Part shown: positions 9,327 to 17,576 of the stretch, piece after piece | Layout: each line of letters begins with the position of its first letter | Numbering within the stretch: the stretch's first letter is position 1 | Assembly: GCF_003367395.1 (NCBI RefSeq) | Contig: NZ_CP031417.1 | Location: forward strand, 2,728,001-2,792,000 | Direction of reading: 5' to 3' | Length of the DNA: 64,000 nt | Source: Pseudolabrys taiwanensis | Lineage (GTDB): Bacteria; Pseudomonadota; Alphaproteobacteria; Rhizobiales; Xanthobacteraceae | Position numbers and translations under genes: made by a program | The notes under the pieces: generated by a model | Seen by the model: the letters and a program-made list of their open reading frames with translations, nothing else | What the model was told of the DNA's origin: nothing | The model's database searches: none

Positions 9327-10394
9327 ATGACCAAGCTCTGGAACAAATACGCCAACACCGCGGCCCGCAAACACGGCAAGCCCGGGCGCGAGCACCGGCC
9401 GAAGTCGACCACCATCGACGCGCACAGCCACATCGCCGTGCCGCGCGCGGCCGAGTACATCAAGCCGCATCTCGACCTCTCGACCATTCCTCTGGCGCAT
9501 TTCTCCAACGCCGAGACCAAGGAGTTGAATGCCAAACAGGAAGGCGACATCCGCGGCGCCATGACCGGCTACGACGTGCGGTTCAAGATCATGGACGAAA
9601 TGGGCGTCGATATGCAGTTGGTGATGCCGCCGCCCCCGCAATTGTATCACACGGTGGCGATCGAACATGCCGTTCCGGCCGCGCAGATGATCAATGATGG
9701 CGTCGCCGAATTCGTCTCGCGCCACAAGGACCGCTTCATCCCGGCCGGCACCGTGCCGATGCAGGACGGCAACGAAGCCGCCAAGGAGCTCGAGCGCTGC
9801 GTTACCAAGCTCGGCTTCAAGGCTGTCGAGATCCTCACCAATGTGCACGGCAAGGAGCTGTCCGACCCCGCCTTCGCGCCGTTCTGGAAGAAGGCCGAGG
9901 AGCTCGGCACGCTGGTCATTATCCACCCCAACGGCTTCACCGAGGGCCAGCGGCTATCGCGCTTCTATTTCAACAATATCGTCGGCAATCCGTTCGAGAC
10001 GACGCTGGCCCTGCACTATCTGATCTTCGACGGCGTTCTGGAGCGCCATCCGAAACTCAAGATATTCGCCATGCATGGCGGCGGCTATCTCGGCGCCTAT
10101 TCAGGCCGCATCGATCATGCCTGGGGCGCACGCTCCGACTGCCACGGCAACCTGCCCAAGCCGCCGACGACCTATCTCAAGCAGGTCTATGTCGACACCG
10201 TCGTCTTCACGCCCGATCAGCTCGAGGCGCTGGTGAAGACCTTCGGCGTCGAGCATGTCATCATGGGCACGGACTACCCGTTCGACATGCTCGAATACGA
10301 CCCGATCGGGCATCTCAACTCCGTCGAGAGCTTCGACGACTGGACGCGGGCGGAGCTTGCCGGCGGCAACATCCGCAAGGTACTGGGGTTGTAA
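9327..10394 (+). CDS. Amidohydrolase-2 family metal-dependent hydrolase/decarboxylase (ACMSD-like)
   Basis: A 355-residue TIM-barrel protein of the amidohydrolase-related family that includes ACMSD, gamma-resorcylate decarboxylase and related enzymes. The metal site is complete: D31-A-H33-S-H35, H200 in IIHPNG, H250 in MHGGG and D316 in GTDYPFDM. It is intact, starts with ATG 9327 and lacks a signal peptide, so it acts in the cytosol. It directly follows the second Liv transporter on the same strand. The simplest reading is that the transporter imports an aromatic or heterocyclic acid that this enzyme decarboxylates or hydrolyses. The exact reaction cannot be told from motifs alone. Confidence 0.85.
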   Translation: MTKLWNKYANTAARKHGKPGREHRPKSTTIDAHSHIAVPRAAEYIKPHLDLSTIPLAHFSNAETKELNAKQEGDIRGAMTGYDVRFKIMDEMGVDMQLVMPPPPQLYHTVAIEHAVPAAQMINDGVAEFVSRHKDRFIPAGTVPMQDGNEAAKELERCVTKLGFKAVEILTNVHGKELSDPAFAPFWKKAEELGTLVIIHPNGFTEGQRLSRFYFNNIVGNPFETTLALHYLIFDGVLERHPKLKIFAMHGGGYLGAYSGRIDHAWGARSDCHGNLPKPPTTYLKQVYVDTVVFTPDQLEALVKTFGVEHVIMGTDYPFDMLEYDPIGHLNSVESFDDWTRAELAGGNIRKVLGL

Positions 10395-10733
10395 GCCTCT
10401 CCACGGTCATGCGCGGGCTTGCCCCCCGCATCCATGATGATCTGCCGCGAACGAGAGCCGCTCGTACGGCCTTACGCGCGGCACAGCCTTATGGATTGCC
10501 GGGTCATAAGGGCGTTCACTCCCGTCTTCGACGGGCTATGCCCGGCAATGACCGCGCAACATATGCTTCGTCAATCAGCACTCCGACTGTCATGCCCCGC
10601 GAAAGCGGGGCATCCAGCAAACACAAGCGCCTCGGATACCCACAAACCCCGCGGCGTACTGGATCGCCCGCCTGCGCGGGCGATGACAGAGGCAAAGAGG
10701 CCCAAGCACCGCGCGCAAAGGCATCCGCGTAGA
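10395..10733. repeat. Gene-free spacer filled with palindromic repeats
   Basis: This 339 bp gap between convergent genes holds no credible coding region. It begins with an imperfect element around 10406-10438 (GTCATGCGCGGGCTTG and a GCATCCATG end). A perfect hairpin ATGCCCCGC-GAAA-GCGGGGCAT lies at 10592-10613, and a second, ATCGCCCGC-CTGC-GCGGGCGAT, at 10663-10684. The last two look like the two ends of one element, separated by about 50 bp. Similar GCGAAAGCG hairpins recur at 12529-12548, 22107-22126 and, with a changed loop, 31223-31242. Confidence 0.75.
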
Positions 10734-11954
10734 TTACGCGTGCAGAAAATCCAGCGTCGCCGTCTCCTTGATCACCGCCTTGTTGGTGCTGTGACGGCCG
10801 GCGCGCGCCTGCTCTTCCTCGGTACGCGTCGCCTGCAAATACGAGCCGAGGTGGCGGGCGTAATTGATGATGCGATGGTTCTCGGCAAGACGGGCGCGCT
10901 CGAAACGCTTGAGCGCGGCAGGAACGTCGGCCTCTTGCGTCAACGCATCGGTCAATGCGCCGGCGTCGTCCGCCGCCTTGGCGACGCCCGCGCCGACGTG
11001 CGGCCGCGCGACGAAAGCGGCGTCGCCGAGTATGGCGACACGGCCGAACGCCATCTGCGACGATTCCAGATCGTAGATCGGCTGCAGGATCGGCTCCTTG
11101 ATCAGACGAACGATCTGTCTGAGCTGCGGCGCCAGCAGCCGCTCCGCCGCGTCATGCATTTCGGCAATCGCGTCGCGGCGAATGAGCGGCGGCGGAATCG
11201 AGATCGCATGCGTCACGCCACGGTCGTCCGTGAGCAGCCACTTCAGCTTCGAGGCCTCGTCGGCCGGCCGGTACCAGATGACGTTGTAACGGCGATGGCC
11301 TGGCCGCACGTCGTTGTCCGGACCGGCTACCGGATAGCCGAGGAACTGTTCGCCCGGCGGCAGACCGAACGCCATGAAGGCGAAGACCTCGCGATGCACG
11401 TCTGGCGGAAAATCGTGCTCATGCAGCAGCGCGCGCCAAGCGGTGTAGCCGGCGTAGCGGGGGCCGACGTCGGGCAGACATTGCCCGCGCACGGTCGACC
11501 GAATGCCGTCGGCGCCGACCAGCAGGTCGGCCGACACCGTTTCGCCATTCGAAAAATAAGCGGTAACGGCCTGCGGCGTCTGGGCAAGGGTGGCGAGGCC
11601 CCGGCCCCGATGATAGTGCGCCGCCGGAAAAGCGTCGCGCAGCAGCCGATAAACGCGCTCCCACGCCGTCGTGACCTGGGGACACGCGAACTCCTCGACC
11701 ACCTCACCAGTCCGATCGAGAATCTTGCGGCCGACGATGTGCACGCCGAGCCCCTCGGTCGGCAATCCGAGCCCTTTCAGCCGCTCAATGAGTTCCGGCT
11801 GCGCCACAATCCCCGCGCCCCGACCGGACAGCTCGGTTTCGACGCGTTCAAAAATGTCGACGTCCCAACCACTGCGACGCAGCAACAGGCCTGTCAGCAG
11901 GCCGCTCATCGAGCCGCCGATAATGACCGCGCGCCTCGAACCGGATTCGGGCAT
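10734..11954 (-). CDS. FAD-dependent monooxygenase, 2,6-dihydroxypyridine 3-monooxygenase-like
   Basis: A 406-residue group A flavoprotein hydroxylase. The N-terminal dinucleotide motif is VIIGGSMSGL (residues 10-19), the DG motif is VGADGIRSTVR and the FAD-ribose motif is LGDAAFVARPHVGAGVAKA. The GRGAGIV segment near residue 45 and the overall 400-residue size fit the branch containing 2,6-dihydroxypyridine 3-monooxygenase and related hydroxylases, rather than the larger phenol hydroxylases. It would insert oxygen into a phenolic or pyridinol ring using NAD(P)H. It is divergent from a cupin gene with only 71 bp between, suggesting joint control. Substrate is inferred from family resemblance only. 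Confidence 0.82.
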   Translation of the reverse strand: MPESGSRRAVIIGGSMSGLLTGLLLRRSGWDVDIFERVETELSGRGAGIVAQPELIERLKGLGLPTEGLGVHIVGRKILDRTGEVVEEFACPQVTTAWERVYRLLRDAFPAAHYHRGRGLATLAQTPQAVTAYFSNGETVSADLLVGADGIRSTVRGQCLPDVGPRYAGYTAWRALLHEHDFPPDVHREVFAFMAFGLPPGEQFLGYPVAGPDNDVRPGHRRYNVIWYRPADEASKLKWLLTDDRGVTHAISIPPPLIRRDAIAEMHDAAERLLAPQLRQIVRLIKEPILQPIYDLESSQMAFGRVAILGDAAFVARPHVGAGVAKAADDAGALTDALTQEADVPAALKRFERARLAENHRIINYARHLGSYLQATRTEEEQARAGRHSTNKAVIKETATLDFLHA

Positions 11955-12025
11955 TGGCGTTTCCTCGACTTGTTGTTGCTGCTATTATTGTACACATCAA
12001 AAGGAAATGCACTGGAGGAAATACC
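11955..12025. promoter_or_regulatory. Short divergent promoter between monooxygenase and cupin genes
   Basis: These 71 bp are AT-rich compared with the flanks. TATTAT at 11983-11988 could be the -10 box for the cupin gene, and the TTGTACACATCAA stretch next to it could be an operator. A ribosome site GGAGGA at 12014-12019 fixes the cupin start. Box assignments are by eye. Confidence 0.4.
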
Positions 12026-12472
12026 ATGGCCATGACCATGATCGACAAGGCGGCCGAGGCGAAAAGCAAGGCCGACTGGCCCGCCGACATCGCCGCCGAA
12101 TTCGCGCGCGAGGCGAAGAATCCCAATCCGTGCGTCGGCTCGACGTTGCTGTCGGAGAACGAGCGCACGCGCGTCTGGATCATCCGTCTGGCGCCGGGCG
12201 AGCGCATCGGTTTCCATCGCCACGTGCTCGATTACTTCTGGACGTCGGTCTCGGGCGGACGCGGCCGCCAGCACGTGCATGACGGCACCACCGTCGAGTA
12301 CACCTATGTACCGGGCGAAACCCGCCACGAGACCTATGGCCTCGGCGAGTTCAAGGTGCACGATCTCGAAAATCTCGGCGACCGCGAGATGGTGTTCATG
12401 ACGGTCGAGTTCAAAGACAGCGCCAACAAGCCGTTGCCCTTGCCATCGACAGTGCAGCGTCAGGCGGCGTGA
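12026..12472 (+). CDS. Cupin-domain protein
   Basis: A 148-residue single-domain cupin. The frame is open further upstream, but ATG 12026 follows GGAGGA at proper spacing, and an earlier start would run through the divergent promoter. The first cupin motif is seen as GFHRHVLDYFWTSVSGGRG with QHVHDG following, and ends with PGETRHETYG, giving several histidines able to hold a metal. Small cupins beside a ring hydroxylase are often ring-cleavage or isomerase enzymes or small-molecule binders. No more specific function is supported. Confidence 0.8.
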   Translation: MAMTMIDKAAEAKSKADWPADIAAEFAREAKNPNPCVGSTLLSENERTRVWIIRLAPGERIGFHRHVLDYFWTSVSGGRGRQHVHDGTTVEYTYVPGETRHETYGLGEFKVHDLENLGDREMVFMTVEFKDSANKPLPLPSTVQRQAA

Positions 12473-12528
12473 GCGTACAGGTAACGCACGTCGCGATGAG
12501 CTGAAATCATCCATCGCATTTTGGTGTC

Positions 12529-12548
12529 GTCCCCGCGAAAGCGGGGAC
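12529..12548. repeat. GCGAAAGC hairpin repeat
   Basis: Perfect inverted repeat GTCCCCGC-GAAA-GCGGGGAC. A partner segment ATGGGTCCCGGG with CCCGGGACGACAG follows at 12582-12630, so the whole intergenic gap 12473-12649 is one repeat element of the same family as 10592-10684 and 22107-22126. It sits between convergent genes and may also serve as a bidirectional transcription barrier. Confidence 0.7.
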
Positions 12549-12649
12549 CCATAGGCCGTGCCCTCTCGATATACGGTGGCGTATGGGTCCCGGGTCTCCT
12601 GCGCAAGCGCTCGGTCGCCCGGGACGACAGACACGTCGCCTCTCAAACT

Positions 12650-13351
12650 TCAAACAATCAGAAACCGACAGCCCTTCGGCTCCAGCACGACGCAAGTCAA
12701 TCGTCCCGTCCTCACGGCGCCGGTGTCGATATTGATGCGGTTGCTCATGACTTCCGGCACCGGCACCGGCGTATGGCCGTGCACGACGATCTTGCCGAAG
12801 CTCGCCGTCGAGGTGAGAAACTCGTTGCGGATCCACATCAGGTCCACATCGCGCTGGGCATCGAGCGGTATGCCCGGCCGCACGCCGGCATGGCACAGAA
12901 AATAACCGCCGAAGCTGAACGAACACCGCATCGCCTTTAGAAAGCTGCCGTGCGATGGCGGCATCGCGCGGCGCAGACGCTCGGCCACCTGAATGTCGTT
13001 GCGGCCGATCAGCGGCGTGCGCGCCGCGACGCCGTACGACCGCAACGTCTCCGCGCCGCCCTGGCTGCGCCAGTGCCGTCCCGCTTCCGGATCAACGAGA
13101 AAGTCGACGAGCATCGCCTCGTGGTTGCCGCGCAGCGCGACGTAAGGCGTCGGAAACGGATTGGCGGCCAGCCGCTCGATCACGCCGCACGAGTCCGGTC
13201 CGCGGTCGACATAGTCGCCCAAAGTGACGGTCAGCGCATCGCTGCCATGCGCGTCCACGTCGCGCCGGATCGCGGCGATGGCGCGGTCGAGCAGATCGAG
13301 CCGGCCGTGAATGTCGCCGATCGCGTAAATCCGGGTGTTCTCGGTCGGAAT
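12650..13351 (-). CDS. PPP-type metallophosphoesterase (serine/threonine phosphatase family), probable ATT start
   Basis: A 233-residue calcineurin-like phosphatase. The first catalytic motif GDIHGR falls at residues 12-17 only if translation begins upstream of the first available GTG (13258). Second and third motifs GDYVDRG and GNHE are present, as is a late HGHTP. Between the in-frame upstream stop and GDIHG there is no ATG, GTG or TTG. The only codon with a good ribosome site is ATT at 13351 (GGAGAG at 13358-13363, spacer six), giving an N-terminus I-PTENTRIYAIGDIH. So either ATT is used or a start codon was mutated. Related proteins are bacterial PrpA/ApaH-like phosphatases. Confidence 0.8.
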   Translation of the reverse strand: MPTENTRIYAIGDIHGRLDLLDRAIAAIRRDVDAHGSDALTVTLGDYVDRGPDSCGVIERLAANPFPTPYVALRGNHEAMLVDFLVDPEAGRHWRSQGGAETLRSYGVAARTPLIGRNDIQVAERLRRAMPPSHGSFLKAMRCSFSFGGYFLCHAGVRPGIPLDAQRDVDLMWIRNEFLTSTASFGKIVVHGHTPVPVPEVMSNRINIDTGAVRTGRLTCVVLEPKGCRFLIV

Positions 13352-13357
13352 GGTCCG

Positions 13358-13363
13358 CTCTCC
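13358..13363 (-). promoter_or_regulatory. Ribosome site supporting the ATT start
   Basis: On the minus strand these bases read GGAGAG, six bases before ATT 13351. This is the only good ribosome site near the conserved phosphatase N-terminus and is the main evidence for where translation begins. Confidence 0.5.
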
Positions 13364-13470
13364 GCAGTGCTCCGCCGCCCTCGGGTGGCGCGAATGCCGT
13401 GCGCGGCGCCTTAGCCTATGTTATTCGGAACTGCCAGTTTTTGTCGGGTCAATCATAGAACGTTATCGAA

Positions 13471-14673
13471 ATGTCGGGTTCCGCTATTGCCGGTGCCGGC
13501 GGCCTTGCGCCGCGGGCACGCATCATCCTCTCCTTGCTTCTCCTCTGGCTCGTGGGCAATACCCTGCGGCTCACCATTCTCGCGGTGCCGCCGGTCCTCC
13601 CGCTCATCCACGACGAGCTCAATCTCAACGCCACGCAGATCGGCATTCTCACCGGCCTGCCATCGATGCTGCTGGCGGTCGCCGCCGTGCCGGGCTCGCT
13701 GTTGATCGCGCGGCTCGGGCTGCGCACGGCGCTGATCGTCGGTCTGCTGCTGACCGCGCTCGGCGGCGCCTTGCGTGGACTTCTGCCGGATATCGCCTGG
13801 CTCTACGCCATGACGATCGTGACCGGCGCCGGCGTCGCCATCATGCAGGTGACGATGCCGTCGACGGTGCGCGCCTGGACGCCGACCCATATCGGCTTTG
13901 CCACCGCCGTCTACACCAACGGGCTGCTGATCGGCGAAGTGTTGCCGGTGTCATTGATGCTGCCCGTCGTCTTGCCGCTGGTCGGCACCTGGCAGTGGGC
14001 CTTTGCGGTGTGGAGTGCGCCCATCTTCTTGATCGTCCTGCTGGTGCTCCTGTTCGCGCCGCGGACGCCGGAGGGCAACGCCGGCGCACCGGGCCGGCGC
14101 TGGTGGCCCGATTGGCGCAAGGGGCTCATCTGGCGCCTCGGCTTCATGCTCGGCACCGTCAACGCGATGTATTTCTCCACTAACGCGTTCATCCCCAATT
14201 ATCTGACCTCGCACGGCCAGGGCGAATGGATCAGCGGCGCCCTCGCCGCGCTCAACATCGGGCAGCTGCCGGCCTCATTCCTGCTGCTCGCCGTCGCGGG
14301 CCGGGTCGAAGGCAAGGCTTGGCCCTACGTCGTGAGCGGACTGCTCGCGGTCGTTGGCGTCGCCGGCATCGTGTTCGGCACCGGATTGTGGGTGGTCGCG
14401 GCCGCCGCGCTGATCGGCTTCACCTGCGCCACCATTCTCGTCCTCGCGCTGGCGCTGCCGCCCTTACTCAGCCCGCCGGACGACGTGCACCGCGTCACCG
14501 CCGCCATGTTCACCGTCAGCTACAGCTGCGCGGTGATCGTGCCCGTCATTTCCGGCATGGCCTGGGACCTCTCCGGCATGGGCGCCTTCGCGTTCCTGCC
14601 GATAGGGCTGTGCGGAATCGTGCTAGTGATCTTGGCGCCGGCGATCAATCACGTGCCCAAGGCAAGGAGTTGA
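13471..14673 (+). CDS. MFS transporter, CynX/NimT-like family
   Basis: A 400-residue membrane protein with about twelve hydrophobic helices in two six-helix halves and a basic loop (RRWWPDWRKGL) between them. The segment LTILAVPPVLPLIHDELNLN followed by QIGILTGLP is typical of the CynX/NimT branch of the major facilitator superfamily, which carries cyanate, nitroimidazole-like or unknown small anions. The start ATG 13471 is divergent from the phosphatase gene with about 119 bp between. It is followed after 3 bp by a thioesterase gene, so the two are probably co-expressed. Confidence 0.85.
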   Translation: MSGSAIAGAGGLAPRARIILSLLLLWLVGNTLRLTILAVPPVLPLIHDELNLNATQIGILTGLPSMLLAVAAVPGSLLIARLGLRTALIVGLLLTALGGALRGLLPDIAWLYAMTIVTGAGVAIMQVTMPSTVRAWTPTHIGFATAVYTNGLLIGEVLPVSLMLPVVLPLVGTWQWAFAVWSAPIFLIVLLVLLFAPRTPEGNAGAPGRRWWPDWRKGLIWRLGFMLGTVNAMYFSTNAFIPNYLTSHGQGEWISGALAALNIGQLPASFLLLAVAGRVEGKAWPYVVSGLLAVVGVAGIVFGTGLWVVAAAALIGFTCATILVLALALPPLLSPPDDVHRVTAAMFTVSYSCAVIVPVISGMAWDLSGMGAFAFLPIGLCGIVLVILAPAINHVPKARS

Positions 14674-14676
14674 GTA

Positions 14677-15078
14677 ATGCGTCCGATACCACTGGGGGCC
14701 AAGGGCACCTACACGCTGAAGGTGACACCCGCGCATCTCGCCAACCAGTTCAAGGATGCCGTGTTGCCGCAGGTGTTCGCGACACCCATGATGGTGACCA
14801 TCATGGAGAACGCGGCGCTCAACGCCGTGCGCGATTATCTCGAGCCCGGCGAGAGCGTCGTCGGTACCGTCGTCAACATCAAGCATCTCGCCGCGACGCC
14901 GGTCGGCCACGAAGTCACCGCCGAGGCGGTCGTGACCAAGGTGGACGGACGGCGCATCGAATTCGACGTGACCGCGCACGACGAGCAGGAAGTGATCGGC
15001 GCCGGCACGCACGAGCGCGCGGTCGTGCAGCTGGAGCGGCTGCAGAAGCGGCTCGATGCCAAGGCGCCGAAGCGGTAA
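14677..15078 (+). CDS. FlK-like hotdog-fold acyl-CoA thioesterase
   Basis: A 133-residue hotdog protein of the fluoroacetyl-CoA thioesterase group. The catalytic residues of FlK (Thr42, Glu50, His76) correspond to T36, E44 and H70 here with identical spacing; the histidine is in KHLAATPVG. A ribosome site AAGGAG lies at 14664-14669. It would hydrolyse a short acyl-CoA in the cytosol. Most FlK relatives do not act on fluoroacetyl-CoA, so the natural substrate is open. It is co-transcribed with the CynX-like transporter, raising the possibility that the pair handles a toxic small acid. Confidence 0.82.
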   Translation: MRPIPLGAKGTYTLKVTPAHLANQFKDAVLPQVFATPMMVTIMENAALNAVRDYLEPGESVVGTVVNIKHLAATPVGHEVTAEAVVTKVDGRRIEFDVTAHDEQEVIGAGTHERAVVQLERLQKRLDAKAPKR

Positions 15079-15160
15079 AATCGTAGGCACTTGCGCCGCG
15101 CGCGACCCGGCAGTATCCATCAGTAGCTAGCCCTCAGCTATCGATACTGATGTTTTAAAC

Positions 15161-15403
15161 ATGATAACCGGTGCCCAGATGCGCGCAGCGCGCGCGTTGC
15201 TCGGGATCGACCAGCGCCAATTGGCCGCGCTGGCCGGACTGTCCCTGCCGACCATTCAGCGGATGGAATCGTCCGAAGGCGTCGTGCGCGGTAACGTCGA
15301 CTCGCTGATGAAGCTTGTCGACGCGCTGGCGGCTGGCGGCATAGAGCTGATCGGCGAAGGCGCGAACTCAACCGGCGGCGGACGCGGGGTGAGGTTGAAA
15401 TGA
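15161..15403 (+). CDS. Small XRE-family helix-turn-helix regulator
   Basis: An 80-residue protein that is nearly all DNA-binding domain: MRAARALLGIDQRQLAALAG, then LSLPTIQRMESSEG as recognition region. Such short XRE proteins are common in Rhizobiales and lack a sensor domain. It stands alone, 166 bp upstream of the Hyf-like operon and on the same strand, with a repeat element in between. It may regulate that operon or itself; nothing in the sequence proves either. Confidence 0.8.
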   Translation: MITGAQMRAARALLGIDQRQLAALAGLSLPTIQRMESSEGVVRGNVDSLMKLVDALAAGGIELIGEGANSTGGGRGVRLK

Positions 15404-15426
15404 CGCCGACCCGACATTCTTCGTTC

Positions 15427-15530
15427 GTCATTGCGGGACGGCCGGATGGGCCGGAACCGCAGTCCATACGCCGCAGCGCTGCGGGTTATGAAGTCCAGGC
15501 AGCCTCGCTCCGCTCAGCTCCCGGAACAAC
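15427..15530. repeat. Interspersed palindromic repeat upstream of the Hyf-like operon
   Basis: Element beginning CATTGCGGGACGGCCGG and carrying the CATACGCCGCAGCGCTGCGG middle that also occurs, in the other orientation, within the element at 5741-5906. It ends near TCCCGGAACAACGGA. It occupies most of the spacer between the XRE gene and hyfB, so the operon promoter must lie inside it or upstream of the XRE gene. Confidence 0.55.
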
Positions 15531-15569
15531 GGAGTGTCCGCGGCCCAACCGGAGCGCACGGAGGCCCTG

Positions 15570-17576
15570 ATGGTCGTCACCGCGCTCGAATGCGTGCTGG
15601 CCCTGCTGGTGCTTGCGCCATTGGCCATCGCGTTGGGTGCGTCGGCGCGGGCCTCGATCATCGTCTACGGCGCCTCGCTGCTCTTGACCCTTGCGCTTGC
15701 GATCATCGCGCTGCTGGTCCTGCTCGGCCACGGTCCCGCGGCCGCCGTCACGCTGCCGCTCGGCCTGCCCTGGCTCGGCGCGCATTTCCGCATCGACGCG
15801 CTCTCCGCCTTCTTCCTGCTGGTGATCAATCTCGGTGGCGCGGCCGCAAGCCTGTTCGCGCTCGGCTATGGCCGCCACGAGGAAGAGCCGGCCCGCATCC
15901 TGCCGTTCTACCCGGCCTATCTCGCCGGCATGAACATCGTGCTACTCGCAGCCGATGCCTTCTCTTTCCTCGTCGCCTGGGAAGTGATGTCGCTCACCTC
16001 CTGGGCCTTGGTCATCGCGCATCATCGCGAACCCGAGAATCTGCGCGCCGGCTTCGTCTATCTGCTGATGGCGGGCTTCGGCACCTTGATGCTGCTGCTT
16101 ACCTTCGGCTTATTGGCCGGAGGCAGCGGCGCCTATGACTTCGACACGATCCGCGCGGCGCATCCCTCAACAGGCATTGCCGCGCTGGTGCTGATCCTGG
16201 CGCTGCTCGGCGCCGGCTCGAAGGCCGGCCTCGTGCCGCTGCACGCCTGGCTGCCACTCGCGCATCCGGCCGCGCCCAGCCACGTCTCCGCGCTCATGAG
16301 CGGCGTGATGACGAAGGTCGCGGTCTATGGCTTCATCCGCATCGTCTTCGATCTCGTCGGCGCGCCCGCGTGGTGGTGGAGCATGCCGGTGCTGGCGCTC
16401 GGCGCAGCAAGCGCGGTGATGGGTGTGCTGTATGCCCTGATGCAGCGCGACCTCAAACGCGTGCTCGCTTACTCGACCATCGAGAATATCGGCATCGTCT
16501 TCGTGGCCTTGGGCCTCGCCCTGGCGTTCAAGGCGCATGCGATGGAGGCGGCTGCCGCGCTCGCCTTCACCGCGGCGCTGCTGCACGTCTTCAACCACTC
16601 TCTGTTTAAGAACCTGTTGTTCTGCGGCGCCGGTGCCGTGCTCGCCGCGACCGGCGAGCGCGATCTGGAAAAGCTCGGCGGCCTCATCCACCGCATGCCG
16701 CAGACAGCCTTCGTGGTCCTGATCGGCGCCACGGCCATCTCGGCCTTGCCACCGCTCAACGGTTTCGTCTCCGAGTGGCTGACGTTCCAGGCCATTCTGC
16801 TGAGCCCGCAGCTTCCCTCCTGGGGCTTGAAGCTGATGGTGCCGGCCGTCGGGGCGCTGCTCGCGCTATCGGCCGCACTCGCCGCCGCCTGCTTCGTGCG
16901 CGTCTTCGGCATCGCCTTCCTCGGCCGCCCGCGCTCCGATGCCGCCGTCGCGGCGCACGAGACCGACAGCAATTCGCTCGCCGCGATGTACGCGCTGGCC
17001 GCGCTGTGTTTCGTCGCCGGTATCCTGCCCGGACTGTTCATCGATGGCTTGGCGCCGGTGACGCAGATGGTGGTCGGCCATCCCATGCCGGCGCAAGGCA
17101 GCATCGAATGGCTGTCGATCGTACCGATCGCTGAGAGCCGCAGCTCCTATAACGGCCTCCTCGTCTTCGTGTTCATGACGGTGAGCGGCGTGCTCGGCGC
17201 CTTCGCCATTCACCGCCTCGCCTCCGACAAGATCCGCCGCGGCCCGGCCTGGGGCTGCGGCTATCCGGACGCCGGCCCCCGCACGCAATATTCCGCCGAC
17301 AGCTTCGCGCAACCGATCCGCCGCGTGTTCGGCACGCTCATTTTCAGCGCGCGCGAGACGGGCGAGATGCCGCCGCCCGGCTCGACCGCGCCCGCGCGGC
17401 TCACCGTGACGCTGCGCGATCCCGTTTGGGACGCGCTCTATGCGCCGATCGCGGCCTTCGTCGCCTTTGCCGCCGAGCGGCTGAACCTGCTGCAGTTCCT
17501 CACCATCCGCCGCTATCTCTCGCTCGTCTTTGGCGCGCTCGTGCTGCTTCTTCTGGTGCTCGCGATATGGCCGTGA
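15570..17576 (+). CDS. hyfB: Hydrogenase-4 subunit B-like antiporter-type membrane protein (NuoL/M related)
   Basis: A 668-residue polytopic protein of the Mrp/NuoL/HyfB family and the first gene of a six-gene complex. ATG 15570 is preferred because GGAGG at 15560-15564 precedes it; the frame begins slightly earlier. Conserved parts are WEVMSLTSWALV (glutamate of helix 5), HAWLPLAHPAAPSHVSALMSG, the YSTIENIGI segment and PPLNGFVSEW. About 16 helices plus a soluble loop near the end fit HyfB/HycC. It should form one proton- or sodium-translocating module. Its end overlaps hyfC by 10 bases. Confidence 0.9.
   Translation: MVVTALECVLALLVLAPLAIALGASARASIIVYGASLLLTLALAIIALLVLLGHGPAAAVTLPLGLPWLGAHFRIDALSAFFLLVINLGGAAASLFALGYGRHEEEPARILPFYPAYLAGMNIVLLAADAFSFLVAWEVMSLTSWALVIAHHREPENLRAGFVYLLMAGFGTLMLLLTFGLLAGGSGAYDFDTIRAAHPSTGIAALVLILALLGAGSKAGLVPLHAWLPLAHPAAPSHVSALMSGVMTKVAVYGFIRIVFDLVGAPAWWWSMPVLALGAASAVMGVLYALMQRDLKRVLAYSTIENIGIVFVALGLALAFKAHAMEAAAALAFTAALLHVFNHSLFKNLLFCGAGAVLAATGERDLEKLGGLIHRMPQTAFVVLIGATAISALPPLNGFVSEWLTFQAILLSPQLPSWGLKLMVPAVGALLALSAALAAACFVRVFGIAFLGRPRSDAAVAAHETDSNSLAAMYALAALCFVAGILPGLFIDGLAPVTQMVVGHPMPAQGSIEWLSIVPIAESRSSYNGLLVFVFMTVSGVLGAFAIHRLASDKIRRGPAWGCGYPDAGPRTQYSADSFAQPIRRVFGTLIFSARETGEMPPPGSTAPARLTVTLRDPVWDALYAPIAAFVAFAAERLNLLQFLTIRRYLSLVFGALVLLLLVLAIWP

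Noticed and set aside
10395..10733. A gene in the spacer after the ACMSD-like enzyme
   Set aside because: The open frames there run through palindromic repeats and into antisense of the monooxygenase, without ribosome sites or family features.
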